Below are positions 46,407-59,138 of a stretch of 64,000 bases of DNA, piece by piece. Source of the DNA: Lolium rigidum (Eukaryota; Streptophyta; Magnoliopsida; Poales; Poaceae); contig NC_061508.1 in NCBI RefSeq assembly GCF_022539505.1, positions 345,229,484 through 345,293,483 of the forward strand. Direction: 5' to 3'. The stretch's first letter is position 1. Every line of letters begins with the position of its first letter. The notes beneath the pieces were generated by a model that had not been told where the DNA came from, ran no database searches, and saw nothing but the letters and a program-made list of their open reading frames with translations. Made by a program: the position numbers and the translations under genes.

Positions 46407-49065
46407 ATTATGATGTTGATGCTTCATCTCTTGATAATACTTGATTCACACTTTCTGCGCCTAGCTGAAAGGCGTTAAAGAAAAACGCTTATGGGAGACA
46501 ACCCATTATTTTACTTTTGCACTTTTGTTTTATATTTGAGTCTTGGAAGTTGTTACTACTGTAGCAACCTCTCCTTATCTTTATTTTATTGCATTGTTGT
46601 GCCAAGTAAAGTCTTTGATAGTAAAGTCAATACAAGATTTGGATTACTGCGCAGAAACAGATTTCTTACTGTCACGAAATTGAGCAGCCCCTTCTGTAGG
46701 TAATTTAGAAAAATCTGCCAATTTACGTGTGTGATCCTCAGATATGTACGCAACTTTCATTCAATTTGAACATTTTCATTTGAGCAAGTTAAGTGCCCCA
46801 GAAAAATCGTCTTTACGGACTGTTCTGTTTTGACAGATTCTGCCTTTTATTTCGCATTGCCTGTTTTGCTATGTTTGATGGATTTCTTTGTTCCATTAAC
46901 TTTCAGTAGCTTTGTGCAATGTCCAGAAGTGTTAAGAATGATTATGTCACCTCTGAATATGTGAATTTTCGATTATGCACTAACCCACTAATGAGTTTGT
47001 TTTGAGTTTGGTGTGGAGGAAGTTTTCAAGGGTCAAGAGAGGAGGATGATACAATATGATCAAGAAGAGTGAAAAGTCTAAGCTTGGGGATGCCCCGTGG
47101 TTCATCCCTGCATATTTTAAGAAGACTCAAGCATCTAAGCTTGGGGATGCCCAAGGCATCCCTTCTTCATCGACAACTTATCAGGTCACCTCTAGTGAAA
47201 CTATATTTTTATTCCGTCACATCTTATGTGCTTTACTTGGAGCGTCTGTTTGTTTTTATTTTTGTTTTTGTTTGAATAAAATCGGATCCTAGCATTCTTT
47301 ATGTGGGAGAGAGACACGCTCCGCTGTTTCGTATGAACACATATGTTCTTAGCTATACTTTTAATGTTCATGGCGAAGGTTGAAACTGCTTCGTTCATTG
47401 TTATATGGTTGGAAACAGAAAATGCCTCATGTGGTAAATGGTATAATGTCTTGAATAATTTGATACTTGGCAATTGTTGTGCTCATATAGGTCATGTTTA
47501 AGCTCTTGCATCATGTACTTTGCACCTATTAATGAAGAACTACATAGAGCTTGTTAAAATTTGGTTTGCATGATTGGTCTCTCTAGAGTCTAGATATTTT
47601 CCGGTTAAGGTGTTTGAACAACAAGGAGACGATGTAAAGTCTTATAATGCTTGCAATATGTTCATATGTAAGTTTTGCTGTACCGTTTTATACTTGAGTT
47701 TGCTTCAAACAACCTTGCTAGCCTAGCCTTGTATTGAGAGGAATACTTCTCATGCATCCAAATCCTTGAGCCAAAAACTATGCCATTTGTGTCCACCATA
47801 CCTACCTACCTACTACATGGTATTTCTCGGTCATTCCAAAGTAAATTACTTGAGTGCTACCTTTAAAATTCTATTATTTGTCTTTGCAATATATAGCTCA
47901 TGGGAAAATAGCCTTAAAAACTATTGTGGTGAAGAATATGTAGCTATGTATCTTATTTCTTATAAGTTGCTTGTTGAGCGGTAACCATGCTTCTGGGGAC
48001 GCCACCAACTATTACACCTTTGTTGAATATCATGTGAGTTGCTATGCATGTTCGTCTTGTCCGAAGTAAGGGTGATTTATCATGATCAAATGGTTTGAGT
48101 ATGCATATTGTTAGAGAAGAACATTGGGCCGCTAACTAAAGCCATGATCCATGGTGGAAGTTTCGAGTTTGGACAATCAATCCTCAATCTCTTATGAGAA
48201 TATTATATGTTGTTGAATGCTTATGCATTAAAGAGGAGTCCATTATCTGTTGTCTATGTTGTCCCGGTATGGATGTCTAAGTTGAGAATAATCAAAAACG
48301 AGAAATCAAATGCGATCTTTCTCCTTAGACCTTTGTAGAGGCGACATAGAGGTACCCCTTTGTGACACTTGGTTGAGACATATGCTATGCAATGATAATC
48401 CATGTAAATCCAAGCAAATTAGGACAATGTGCGAGCACTATTGGTAATCTATGCATGAGGCTTGCAACTTATAGGATGTCTTATACATAACACATATGAT
48501 TTATTACTACCGTTGACAAAATTGTTTCTATGTTTTCAAAATGAAAAGCTCTCTAGCACAAAAATAGTAATCCATGCTTCCCTCTGCGAAGGGCCTTTCT
48601 TTTACTTTATGTTGAGTCAGTTTACCTACTTCTTTCTATCTTAGAAGCAAACACTTGTGTGAACTGTGTGCATTGATTCTTACATGTTTACCTATTGCAC
48701 TTGTTATATTACTTTGTGTTGACAATTATCCATGAGATATACATGTTGAAGTTGAAAGCAACTGCTGAAACTTATATCTTCCTTTGTGTTGCTTCAAAGC
48801 TTTCTACAAAGAATTTATTGCTTTATGAGTTAACTCTTATGCAAGTCTTATTGATGCTTGTCTTGAAAGTACTATTCATGAAAAGTCTTTGCTATATGAT
48901 TCAGTTGTTTATTCATTGTCTTCACCATTGCTTCGAATCGCCGCATTCATCTCATATGCTTTACAATAGTATTGATCAAGATTATGATAGCATGTCACTT
49001 CAGAAAATTATCCTTGTTATCGTTTACCTACTCGAGGGCGAGTAGGAACTAAGCTTGGGGATGCT
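46407..49065 (+). other. B2 internal 3' region (end of an ORF, then non-coding)
   Basis: It resumes with the last codons (YDVDASSLDNT, stop near 46443) of the ORF that in B1 is read at 37284-37715, showing where B2 was interrupted. The rest is the conserved non-coding 3' region. PPT-like repeats are at 47080-47094 and 47137-47150, and the real PPT motif (aagcttggggatgc) is at 49051-49064. Confidence 0.8.
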
Positions 49066-50752
49066 TGATACGTCTCAAACGTATCTATAATTTCTTATGT
49101 TCCATGCTACTTTTATGATGATACTCACATGTTTTATACACACTTTATGTCATTATTATGCATTTTCCGGCACTAACCTATTGACGAGATGCCGAAGAGC
49201 CGATTCTTTGTTTTCTCGCTGTTTTTGGTTTCGAAATCCTACAAAGGAAATATTCTCGGAATTGGACGAAATCAACGCCCAGTGTCTTATTTTTCCACGA
49301 AGCTTCCAGAAGACCGAAAGGGAAACGAAGTGGGGCGACGAGGCGCCACCACCATAGGGCCGCGCGGCCAGAGGGGGCCCGCGCCGCCCTATGGTGTGGG
49401 CCCATCGTCAGCCCCCCGACTCTGCCCTTCCGCCTACTTAAAGCCTTCGTCGCGAAAACCCCAGTACCGAGAGCCACGATACGGAAAACCTTCCAGAGAT
49501 GCTGCCGCCGCCAATCCCATCTCGGGGGATTCAGGAGATCGCCTCCGGCACCCTGCCGGAGAGGGGAATCATCTCCCGGAGGACTCTTCATCACCATGAT
49601 CGCCTCCGGATTGATGTGTGAGTAGTTCACCCCTGGACTATGGGTCCATAGCAGTAGCTAGATGGTTGTCTTCTCCTCGTTGTGCTATCATGTTAGATCT
49701 TTTGAGCTGCCTATCATGATGAAAATCATCTATTTGTAATGCTACATGTTGTGTTTGTTGGGATCCGATGAATATGGAATACTATGTCAAGTTGATTATC
49801 AATCTATCATATATGTGTTGTTTATGTTCTTGCATGCTCTCCGTTGCTAGTAGAGGCTCGGCCAAGTTGATACTTGTAACTCCAAGAGGGAGTATTTATG
49901 CTCGATAGTGGGTTCATGCCTCCATTGAATCTGGGACAGTGACATAAAGTTCTAAGGTTGTGGATGTGTTGTTGCCACTAGGGATAAAACATCAATGCTT
50001 TGCCTAAGGATATTTGTGTTGATTACATTATGCACCATACTTAATGCAATTGTCTGTTGTTTGCAACTTAATACTGGAAGGGGTTTGGATGATAACCTGA
50101 AGGTGGACTTTTTAGGCATAGATGCATGCTGGATAGCGGTCTATGTACTTTGTCGTAATGCCCTGATTAAATCTCATAGTAGTCATCGTGATATATGTAT
50201 GTGCATTGTTATGCCTTCTTTATTTGTCAATTGCCCAACTGTAATTTGTTCACCCAACATGCTATTTCTTATCGGAGAGACACCACTAGTGAACTATGGA
50301 CCCCGGTCCATTCTTTACATCTGAAATACAATCTACTGCAAACTCTGTTCTTTACTGTTCTTCGCAAACAAACATCATCTTCCACACTATACATGTAATC
50401 CTTTGTTTACAGCAAGCCGGTGAGATTGACAACCTCACTGTTACGTTGGGGCAAAGTACTTTGATTGTGTTGTGCAGGTTCCACGTTGGCGCCGGAATCC
50501 CCGGTGTTGCGCCGCACTACACTCCGCCACCAACAACCTTCACGTGTTCCTTGACTCCCTACTCGGTTCGATAACCTTGGTTTCTTACTGAGGGAAAACT
50601 TGCTGCTGTACGCATCACACCTTCCTCTTGGGGTTCCCAACGGACGTGTGTCTTGCACGCCATCAAGCAACTTTTTCTGGCGCCGTTGCCGGGGAACGAA
50701 GAAAAGTTACTCCACAAAGATTTCTAACTCCCACGTCAACTGCACGCCAGCA
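49066..50752 (+). repeat. 3' LTR of B2
   Basis: 1687 bp, TGATACGTCTCAAACG...CACGCCAGCA, including the 87-bp PBS-containing extension. It is the same length as the 5' LTR. Differences from it cluster at CAG/CTG sites. Confidence 0.94.
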
Positions 50753-50926
50753 GCCGCCTCGTGGCCCCTCTTCGTCTCCTCTTCGGACTTCTGTAAGGCT
50801 CCGTGGAAAATAAGACCGTGGGCTTTTGTTTCATCCAATTCCGAGAATATTTCCTGTGTAAGATTTCTGAAACCAAAAACAGCAGAAAACAGGAAGTGGC
50901 GCTTCGGCATCTTGTTAATAGGTTAG
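50753..50926 (-). repeat. B1 5' LTR, second piece
   Basis: It resumes B1 LTR sequence after B2 (gccgcctcgtggcccctc...) up to the solo LTR. It matches 34376-34548 of the B1 3' LTR. Confidence 0.9.
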
Positions 50927-51311
50927 TGACAAGGGATTAACTTATCAATGCCTACAGATTGTAGACTAGGGTTTAGTCGGAAGTAGAGGGCAAGTAGATC
51001 TCGAAGGTTTCAGCCGAAAAGTACTCGACGATGTAAAAACTAGGGTTGCGTGAAACAATGAATCGATCCTCTCTTTGTCCCTCGACTCCCCTTATATAGG
51101 AGGCGGAGCCGAGGGATTCGTAATACACAGGTTACAGAGTCCGGGAGGGTTTCCAACCCGTCCCGCAAGATTACAAATAGTACTTCCTAATACAACTCTA
51201 GCTTTCCTTAATAATAACTTGGGATTCCGAATCTTCTTATTCTTCGAGTCATGGGCCTTCAGTAAACCCCGGGTACCATATTCGGCAGGCCCATTGGGGA
51301 TGCCTATGTCA
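50927..51311 (-). repeat. Solo LTR of the element-D family
   Basis: 385 bp, TGACAAGGG...CCTATGTCA, the reverse complement of the LTR at 17625-18012. A perfect target duplication gttag flanks it (50922-50926, 51312-51316). A minus-strand TATA lies in 'cttatatagg' (51091-51100). A solo LTR with a target duplication indicates intra-element LTR recombination after insertion. Confidence 0.94.
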
Positions 51312-51423
51312 GTTAGTGCCGGAAAATGCATCAAAATGATGTAAAGTGTATATAAAACATGTGAGTATTGTCATAAAACTAGCATGGAACATAAGAAATT
51401 ATAGATACGTTTGAGACGTATCA
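51312..51423 (-). repeat. B1 5' LTR, last piece
   Basis: It runs from gttagtgccggaaaatg to gtttgagacgtatca and is followed by the gacat target duplication. Confidence 0.9.
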
Positions 51424-53321
51424 GACATGCGCAAGTTTTGCTCCTCCTCAAGCGCTTGATTGAGAGAGGCAATCTCATTTGCCGCCTCTCTCTCAAGCCT
51501 CTCCTTCTCTTCAATGAGGTCTTGAGCCGCACCAAGTTGGGCCAAGAGGGCCCCAACATGAGTCTTGGCCGGTATCCCCTTGCATGTTAGTGAGAAAAGA
51601 ATCCAAACCCACAATCTCACGCTTAATGGTGAGACTAGTGGCATCATCAATAGATAAAGCATTAGATGGAGATGTGAGTTTGGAAGGGGATTCTACCTCC
51701 GAGGATACCTTTGCCATGAGGCAACGGGCGTTGTTGGTGACAAGGTTCTCATTTGGAGAGTCGAAGAGGGAGATGGAGGAAGTGAAAATGGCGATGGCAG
51801 CCACTCCCTCTTCTTCCTTGTTGGAGCTCTTGTCATCACGACCCTCATCTTCATCGGAGGAGTACTTTTCACGGATGATGAAGGCTCTTGGCTTCTTGTT
51901 GAAGGAGACCTTGTCGTCATCGAGCTTGGACGAGAACTTGGTGTATCCTTTGGAGAGGGACTTGAACTTTTCCTTGCGGACAAGCCTTCCACCATTATCT
52001 TCTCTTCTCTCATAGATACAATCCGCAACAAAATGACTTTTGTCGCCGCAATTGTAGCATGTTCTCCCCCTTTGCCCCGCCCTTGGACTCTTGGAGAAGT
52101 TTCTTGGATAATCACGTGGTCTTCTTGGTCTTGTGCTTCGGGACTTGTTTCCCTCCAAAAATCTCTTGGCGGCGAGGGCCATGTGCTCATGATAGTTGGT
52201 CTTAAGATCATCCGGACCCCACTCAATGGGATCCTCATTGCTTTCACTAGCTTCATGCACCTTCATCTTCAATGCGAGGTTGGGCTTACGGGTGTTGTGG
52301 GCGCGAGAAACAAGATCCTCCGCATTTTTCTTGGAGATGTCCAAAGCGATGACTTCGCTAAGGACTTCATCGGATGTCATAGAGCGGAAGGAGGCGTTTT
52401 GGCGGATGGCCGTCAACTTCACTTCCTCATAAGGGAGGAGAGCGTTGTAGAACTTTCGCTTGATCCAATGGTCATCCACAAACGTTGCTCCAAGATCTTG
52501 CATTTGTACGACGAGAGCGATGAGGCTCCGCTACATTTCTTTGGGGGACTCTCCTTCATTCATGACGAAGTTGTCGGCAATGTTGTTCACTTCATCGAAA
52601 CGGGAGCTTTGAATGCTCTCATTTCCAAGGAAGATCTTGTCGAGTTTATCCCATGCTTCCTTGGCGGTCTTGAGCAAGCGAATATGAGCGCGGTCCTTGA
52701 GTGTGACGGCCATGTGGATCATGTTGATGGCGGTGGCGTTGAGTTGGTCATCCACCACCTCTCTTCTTGTCAAGTTCTTTGGGTCTCGTGGTGAATAACC
52801 CTCCTCGATGATGCGCCAAAGCTCGGTAGAAGCGCTGCGCACATGAGAACACATTAAGAATTGCCAATTTTCGAAGCTATTTGATTCAAGTAACGGTGGC
52901 GAACCATGCGACAAGATATGTGGCATAGGTATTGGAACGTTTATGGTGTAATCACTTGGTGGTGGCACCGCATGATTATCCCCCAAACGTTCCGCAACCG
53001 GTGTCTCATCCTTCCCCTTTGTTGAAGTGCCGGTCTCCCCAAGCCCTTCCTTTTGTGGATCTTTTGTCGATTGAGCGACAAAATCAACAAGAGGAAATTG
53101 ATTAGCTTTTGGTGGGGGATCCGCGACACTTGCCTTAGGATCTACGGTAGAGGTTGGTCTTGGACCCACCAACTCCATCATCATTGCATTCATTTGGCTA
53201 ACGTGGATGACTCCAATTTCTTGAGGTCATCCAACGTAGCCGTTGTGCTATCGATGGTAGATGATAGAGCAGGTGGCTCAAGGGAAGGTGACCCATTCAC
53301 AACCGTCTCTTGTTCGGCCAT
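51424..53321 (-). pseudogene. Copia element K: gag N-terminal part
   Basis: The ATG at 53321 opens MAEQETVVNGSPSLEPP; a frame change near 53195 joins the 220-codon frame (53193-52531). That frame is typical Copia gag (ENWQFLMCSHVRSASTELW, KEAWDKLDKIFLG). A stop at 52531 is followed by the 52503-51511 frame (KRKFYNALLPYEEVKLTAI, MTSDEVLSEVIALD). The CCHC zinc knuckle CYNCGDKSHFVADC is at 52018-52059. After another shift near 51590 a coiled coil (LIEEKERLEREAANEIASL) runs to the B1 insertion point. The gag would package element RNA. It is dead through several shifts. Confidence 0.88.
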
Positions 53322-53349
53322 TTCTTAGGCGGTTAAGCCCGAGCAAGAA

Positions 53350-53367
53350 AACCTTGCTCTGATACCA
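53350..53367 (-). other. Primer-binding site of Copia K (initiator-Met type)
   Basis: The minus strand reads tggtatcagagcaaggtt, the classical plant Copia primer site complementary to initiator tRNA-Met. It lies 2 bp from the LTR at 53370. Confidence 0.9.
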
Positions 53368-53369
53368 AT

Positions 53370-54076
53370 TGAATGGATCATAGCGAACAGGAGGGGGGGT
53401 GAATGGGCGCTACGCAAAGTTTTAGCCTTTTTCAATTTTTAGTGCAACGGAAGTAAAGGTGATAGCTTTGATGCTCTAGATGATCCTAGTATGATCCTAG
53501 ACAAGTGCAACAAGTAAAGGAACCAAGCATGATAGTAAGAGTAAGGAGCGGGACAACCAGAGGGCGCGGAGACGAGGCGAGGTTTGTTTCCCGCAGTTCC
53601 TCTCACAAAAGGAAGTACGTCTGCGTTGAGGAGGTGCTAGCCTCACACAAGAGGCTAGGCGTCCACACCACGAAGGAAGGCCTCACCTTCTTCCTCGAGA
53701 GAGCTCCACAAAGGGGCTCCCCCTTCTCCACTAAGGCACCGATCGAGGCGGTGGTTCCTTCACAAGGTTGGGGCGAGCTCCACAACACTAGGAGGCTCCC
53801 AACAACATATGGGGCTAGCACAACACCAAGCTAGCCTCCATAGGTGCACTTCCTCCAAGATCCCACCATAGGAACCCTAGCAACAAGATCCACTAAGGAC
53901 TAGCACGAATTGGTGAAATCTCTCTTGGTAGAACTATAGATCGGGGGCTCCTCCACCACTCCTCAAAATTTGGGCAAGATTGGTTGGATGGTTGGGGAGA
54001 TCCTCAAGGATTAAGCTCAGCAACAATGGAGGAGAGAGAGAGAGAAGAGATAAAAACGAGATAGGGAAGAAGGGCC
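53370..54076 (-). repeat. 5' LTR of Copia K, proximal part (R/U5 side)
   Basis: It starts (plus strand) TGAATGGATCATAGCG and is interrupted by A3 at the target site gggcc. Short frames in it are not genes. Confidence 0.88.
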
Positions 54077-55790
54077 TGATGTCTACGGGAGCTTCTATTC
54101 TTGTAGACAGTGTTGGGCCTCCAAGAGCAGAGGTTTGTAGAACAGCAGCAAGTTTCCCTTAAGTGGATCACCCAAGGTTTATCGAACTCAGGGAGGAAGA
54201 GGTCAAAGATATCCCTCTCATGCAACCCTGCAACCACAAAGCAAGAAGTCTCTTGTGTCCCCAACACACCTAATAGGTGCACTAGTTCGGCGAAGAGATA
54301 GTGAAATACAGGTGGTATGAATATAAATGAGCAGTAGTAACAGCACCAGAAAATAGCTTGCTAGCGTGTAGTTGATGGTGGTAATATGGTAGCAGTAGTA
54401 ACGCAGTAAAACAGTAAACAAGCAGCGATAGCAGTATTTAGGAACAAGGCCTAGGGAATAGACTTTCACTAGTGGACACTCTCAACTTTGATCACATAAC
54501 AGAACGGATAAATGCATACTCTACACTCTTGTTGGATGATGAACACATTGCGTAGGATTACACGAACCCTCAATGCCGGAGTTAACAAGCTCCACAATTC
54601 AATGTTCATATTTAAATAACCTTAGAGTGCAAGAAAGATCAACACGACTAAACCAAGTACTAACACAAGCATGCACACTCGTCACCTTCACACTATGTAG
54701 GAGGAATAGATCACATCAATACTATCATAATGATAATTAACTCCACAATCTACAAGAGATCATGATCATAGCATATGCCAAGTACTAACACGGATGCACA
54801 CACTGTCACCATTACACCGTGCGGGAGGAATAAACTACTTTAATAACATCACTAGAGTAGCACATAGATAAATTGTGATACAAAACACATTGCAATCATA
54901 AAGAGATATAAATAAGCACTTCACTACGCCATTCATAACAGGTGAGTAAGTATTCGTGAAATATAGCCTAAGAGACCCACACGGTGCACACACTCGTCAC
55001 CTTTACACACGTGGGACAAGGAGTCTCCGGAGATCACATAAGTAAAACTCACTTGACTAGCATAGTGACATCTAGATTACAAGCATCATCATATGAATCT
55101 CAATCATGTAAGGCAGCTCATGAGATTATTGTATTGAAGTACATAAGAGAGAGATGAACCACATAGCTACCGGTACAGCCCCGAGCCTCGATGGAGAACT
55201 ACTCCCTCCTCATGGGAGCAGCAGCGGTGATGAAGATGGCGGTGGAGATGGCAGCGGTGTCGATGGAGAAGCCTTCCGGGGGCACTTCCCCGCTCCGGCA
55301 GGGTGCCGGAACAGAGACTCCTGTCCCCCATATCTTGGCTTCGCGATGGCGGCGGCTCTGGAAGGTTTCTGTGGGTTTCGTCCAACGTAATAGGGTTTTC
55401 GTGACGGAGGCTTTAAATAGGCGGAAGGGCAAAGTCGGAGGGCTGACGAGGGGCCCACACCATAGGGCGGCGCGGGCCCCCCTCTGGCCGCGCGGCCCTA
55501 TGGTGGCGGCGCCTCGTCGCCCCACTTCGTATCCCTTTCGGTCTTCCGGAAGGTTCGTGGCAAAATAGGACCCCGGGTCTTGATTTCGTCCAATTCCGAG
55601 AATATTTCGTTATTAGGATTTCGAAATCAAAAACGAGCGAGAAAACGAAGAATCGGCTCTTCGGCATCTTGTTAATAGGTTAGTTCCGGAAAATGCACGA
55701 ATATGACATAAAGTGTGCATAAAACATGTAGGTATCATCAATAATATGGCATAGAACATAAGAAATTATCGATACGTCGGAGACGTATCA
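54077..55790 (-). repeat. 3' LTR of A3
   Basis: The plus strand reads TGATGTCTACGGG...GGAGACGTATCA. It is followed by the PPT-like gcatccccaagctt (55792-55805). A minus-strand TATA-like 'ctttaaatagg' lies near 55410-55420. Confidence 0.94.
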
Positions 55791-58388
55791 AGCATCCCCA
55801 AGCTTAGTTCTCGCTCGTCTCGAGCGAGTAAAACGATAACAAAAGATAATTTCTGAAGTGACATGCCATCATAACCTTGATCATACTATTTGTAAACATA
55901 TGTAGTGGATGCAGCGATCAAAACAATGGTAATGACATGAGTAAACAAGTGAATCATAAAGCAAAGACTTTTCATGAATAGTACTTCAAGACAAGCATCA
56001 ATAAGTCTTGCATAAGAGTTAACTCATAAAGCAATAAATCAAAGTAAAGGTATTGAAGCAACACAAAGGAAGATTAAGTTTCAGCGGTTGCTTTCAACTT
56101 ATAACATGTATATCTCATGGATAATTGTCAACATAGAGTAATATAACAAGTGCAATATGCAAGTATGTAGGAATCAATGCATAGTTCACACAAGTGTTTG
56201 CTTCTTGAGGTGGAGAGAGATAGGTGAACTGACTCAACATAAAGGTAAAAAGAATGGTCCTTCAAAGAGGAAAGCATCGATTGCTATATTTGTGCTAGAG
56301 CTTTTATTTTGAAAACATGAAACAATTTTGTCAACGGTAGTAATAAAGCATATGAGTTATGTAAATTATATCTTACAAGTTGCAAGCCTCATGCATAGTA
56401 TACTAATAGTGCCCGCACCTTGTCCTAATTAGCTTGGACTACCGGATCATTGCAATACACATGTTTTAACCAAGTGTCACAATGGGGTACCTCCATGCCG
56501 CTCGTACAAAGGTCTAAGGAGAAAGCTCGCATTTTGGATTTCTCGCTTTTGATTATTCTCAACTTAGATATCCATACCGGGACAACATGGACAACAGATA
56601 ATGGACTCCTCTTTAATGCATAAGCATGTGGCAACAATTATTATTCTCATATGAGATTGAGGATATATGTCCAAAACTCGAAACTTCCACCATGAATCAT
56701 GGCTTTAGTTAGCGGCCTAATGTTCTTCTCTAACAATATGCATGCTCCAACCATTAAGGTGGTAGATATCTCTTACTTCAGACAAGACGGACATGCATAG
56801 CAACTCACATGATATTCAACAAAGAATAGTTGATGGCGTCCCCGTAAACATGGTTATCGCACAACAAGCAACTTAATAAGAGATAAAGTGCATAAGTACA
56901 TATTCAATACCACAATAGTTTTTAAGCTATTTGTCCCATGAGCTATATAATGCAAAGGTGAATGATGGAATTTTAAAGGTAGCACTCAAGCAATTTACTT
57001 TGGAATGGTGGATAAATACCATGTAGTAGGTAGGTATGGTGGACACAAATGGCATAGTGGTTGGCTCAAGTATTTTGGATGCATGAGAAGTATTCCCTCT
57101 CGATACAAGGTTTAGGCTAGCAAGGTTATTTGAAACAAACACAAGGATGAACGGTGCAGCAAAACTCACATAAAAGACATATTGTAAACATTATAAGACT
57201 CTACACCGTCTTCCCCGTTGTTCAAAACTCAATACTAGAAATTATCTAGACTTTAGAGAGACCAAATACGCAAACCAAATTTTAGCAAGCTCTATGTATT
57301 TCTTCATTAATGGGTGCAAAGTATATGATGCAAGAGCTTAAACATGAGCACAACAATTGCCAAGTATCAAATTATTCAAGACATTCTACCAATTACTACA
57401 TGTAGCATTTTCCAATTCCAACCATATAACAATTTAACGAAGAAGAAACTTCGCCATGAATACTATGAGTAGAGCCTAAGGACATACTTGTCCATATGCT
57501 ACAGCGGAGCGTGTCTCTCTCCCACAAAGTGAATGCTAGGATCCATTTTATTCAAACAAAACAAAAACAAAAACAAAAACAAACCGACGCTCCAAGCAAA
57601 GTGCATAAGATGTGACGGAATAAAAATATAGTTTCGGGGGAGGAACCTCGATAATGTTATCGATGAAGAAGGGGATGCCTTGGGCATCCCCAAGCTTAGA
57701 CGCTTGAGTCTTCTTAGAATATGCAGGGGTGAACCACCGGGGCATCCCCAAGCTTAGAGCTTTCACTCTTCTTGATCATAGTATATCATCCTCCTCTCTT
57801 GATCCTTGAAAACTTCCTCCACACCAAACTCGCAACAACTCATTAGAGGGTTAGTGCACTATAAAAATTAACATGTTCAGAGGTGACACAATCATTTTTA
57901 ACACTTCTGGACATTGCATAAAGCTACTGGACATTAATGGATCAAAGAAATTCATCCAACATAGCAAAAGAGGCAATGCGAAATAAAAGGCAGAATCTGT
58001 CAAAACAGAACAGTCCGTAAAGATGGATTTTATTAGGGCACCAGACTTGCTCAAATGAAAATGCCCAAATTGAATGAAAGTTGCGTATATATCTGGGGAT
58101 CACTCACGTAAATTGGCTTAATTTTCTGAGTTACCTACAGAGAATTAGACCCAGATTCGTGACAGCAAAGAAATCTGTTTCTGCGCAGTAATCCAAATCT
58201 AGTATCAACCTTTCTATCAACGACTTTACTTGGCACAACAATGCAATAAAATAAGATAAGGAGAGGTTGCTACAGTAGTAAACAACTTCCAAGACACAAA
58301 TATAAAACAAAGTACTGTAGCAAAATAACACATGGGTTATCTCCCAAGAAGTGCTTTCTTTATAGCCATTAAGATGGGCTCAGCAGTT
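55791..58388 (-). other. A3 internal 3' non-coding region
   Basis: No gene is supported. It is collinear with A2 7441-9882. PPT-like repeats are at 57684-57697 and 57742-57755. Confidence 0.8.
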
Positions 58389-59138
58389 TTAATGATGCAC
58401 TCGCAAGAAATAGTATTTGAAGCAAAAGAGAGCATCAAGAAGCAAATTCAAAACACATTTAAGTCTAACATGCTTCCTATGCATAGGAATCTTGTAAATA
58501 AACAAGTTCATGAAGAGCAAAGTAACAAACATAGGAAGATAAAACAAGTGTAGCTTCAAAAATTTCAGCACATAGAGAGGCATTTTAGTAACATGAAAAT
58601 TTCTACAACCATATTTTCCTCTCTCATAATAACTTTCAGTAGCATCATGAGCAAACTCAACAATATAACTATCACATAAAGCATTCTTATCATGAGTCTT
58701 ATGCATAAAATTATTACTACTCCCAACATAAGCATAATCAATTTTATTAGTTGTAGTGGGAGCAAATTCAACAAAGTAGCTATCATTATTATTCTCATCA
58801 TCAAATATAGGAGGCATATTGTAATCATAATCAAATTTATCCTCCATAACAGGCGGTAACAAAAGACTACTATCATTATAATCATCATAAATAGGAGGCA
58901 AAGTATCATCAAAGTAAATTTTCTCCTCAATGCTTGGGGGACTAAAAAGATCATGCTCATCAAAACCAGCTTCCCCAAGCTTAGAACTTTCTATATCATT
59001 ATCAACAATGGTGTTCAAAGCGTTCATACTAATATTACTACCGACATGCAAATAAGATTCCATAGGTTTTTTAATTTTCGCATCAAACAATCCATGTTTT
59101 AAATCAGGAAATAGAATAAGAAGCTCATTGTTGTCCAT
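58389..59138 (-). CDS. Intact 249-aa element-specific protein of A3
   Basis: This is a single uninterrupted frame from ATG (59138) to the stop after ...LLRVHH. Residues 1-60 are mixed. Residues 60-125 are very acidic, with repeated units such as TLPPIYDDYND and NMPPIFDDENN. Residues 150-185 carry a conserved block (CDSYIVEFAHDATESYYERG). Residues about 192-216 form a hydrophobic segment long enough to span a membrane, followed by basic residues (HRKHVRLK). Damaged copies occur in A2 (6715-7440) and E1 (11951-12463), so the ORF has been kept through several transpositions. It starts about 135 bp inside the PBS, the place of gag. I do not recognise a characterised family; a gag C-terminal derivative is possible because E1 has a zinc knuckle upstream of the homologous part. 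Confidence 0.75.
   Translation of the reverse strand: MDNNELLILFPDLKHGLFDAKIKKPMESYLHVGSNISMNALNTIVDNDIESSKLGEAGFDEHDLFSPPSIEEKIYFDDTLPPIYDDYNDSSLLLPPVMEDKFDYDYNMPPIFDDENNNDSYFVEFAPTTTNKIDYAYVGSSNNFMHKTHDKNALCDSYIVEFAHDATESYYERGKYGCRNFHVTKMPLYVLKFLKLHLFYLPMFVTLLFMNLFIYKIPMHRKHVRLKCVLNLLLDALFCFKYYFLRVHH

Larger units (their letters stand above)
39552..50752 (+). mobile_element. Non-autonomous Gypsy element B2 with duplicated primer site
   Basis: This 11.2-kb element lies inside the 5' LTR of B1. The target duplication gccgc is perfect (39547-39551 and 50753-50757). Both LTRs are 1687 bp. It encodes gag-protease only (41502-43584). About 2.8 kb of unrelated DNA (43585-46406) has been inserted or substituted after it. 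The LTRs are about 87 bp longer than those of B1 because they include a complete former primer site. Confidence 0.94.
33060..51423 (-). mobile_element. Non-autonomous Gypsy element B1, carrying two nested insertions
   Basis: The target duplication gacat is perfect (33055-33059 and 51424-51428). The 3' LTR is 33060-34655. The interior is 34656-38224. The 5' LTR is split into 38225-39551, 50758-50926 and 51317-51423 by element B2 and a solo LTR. Removing both restores an LTR of about 1.6 kb. It encodes only a short degenerate gag-like frame (37284-38010). It is inserted in Copia K gag, and the K frame is continuous across the site. Confidence 0.93.

Noticed and set aside
52033..52794. 253-codon plus-strand frame
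   Set aside because: It is the antisense shadow of the Copia K gag; the minus strand carries the zinc knuckle and gag motifs.
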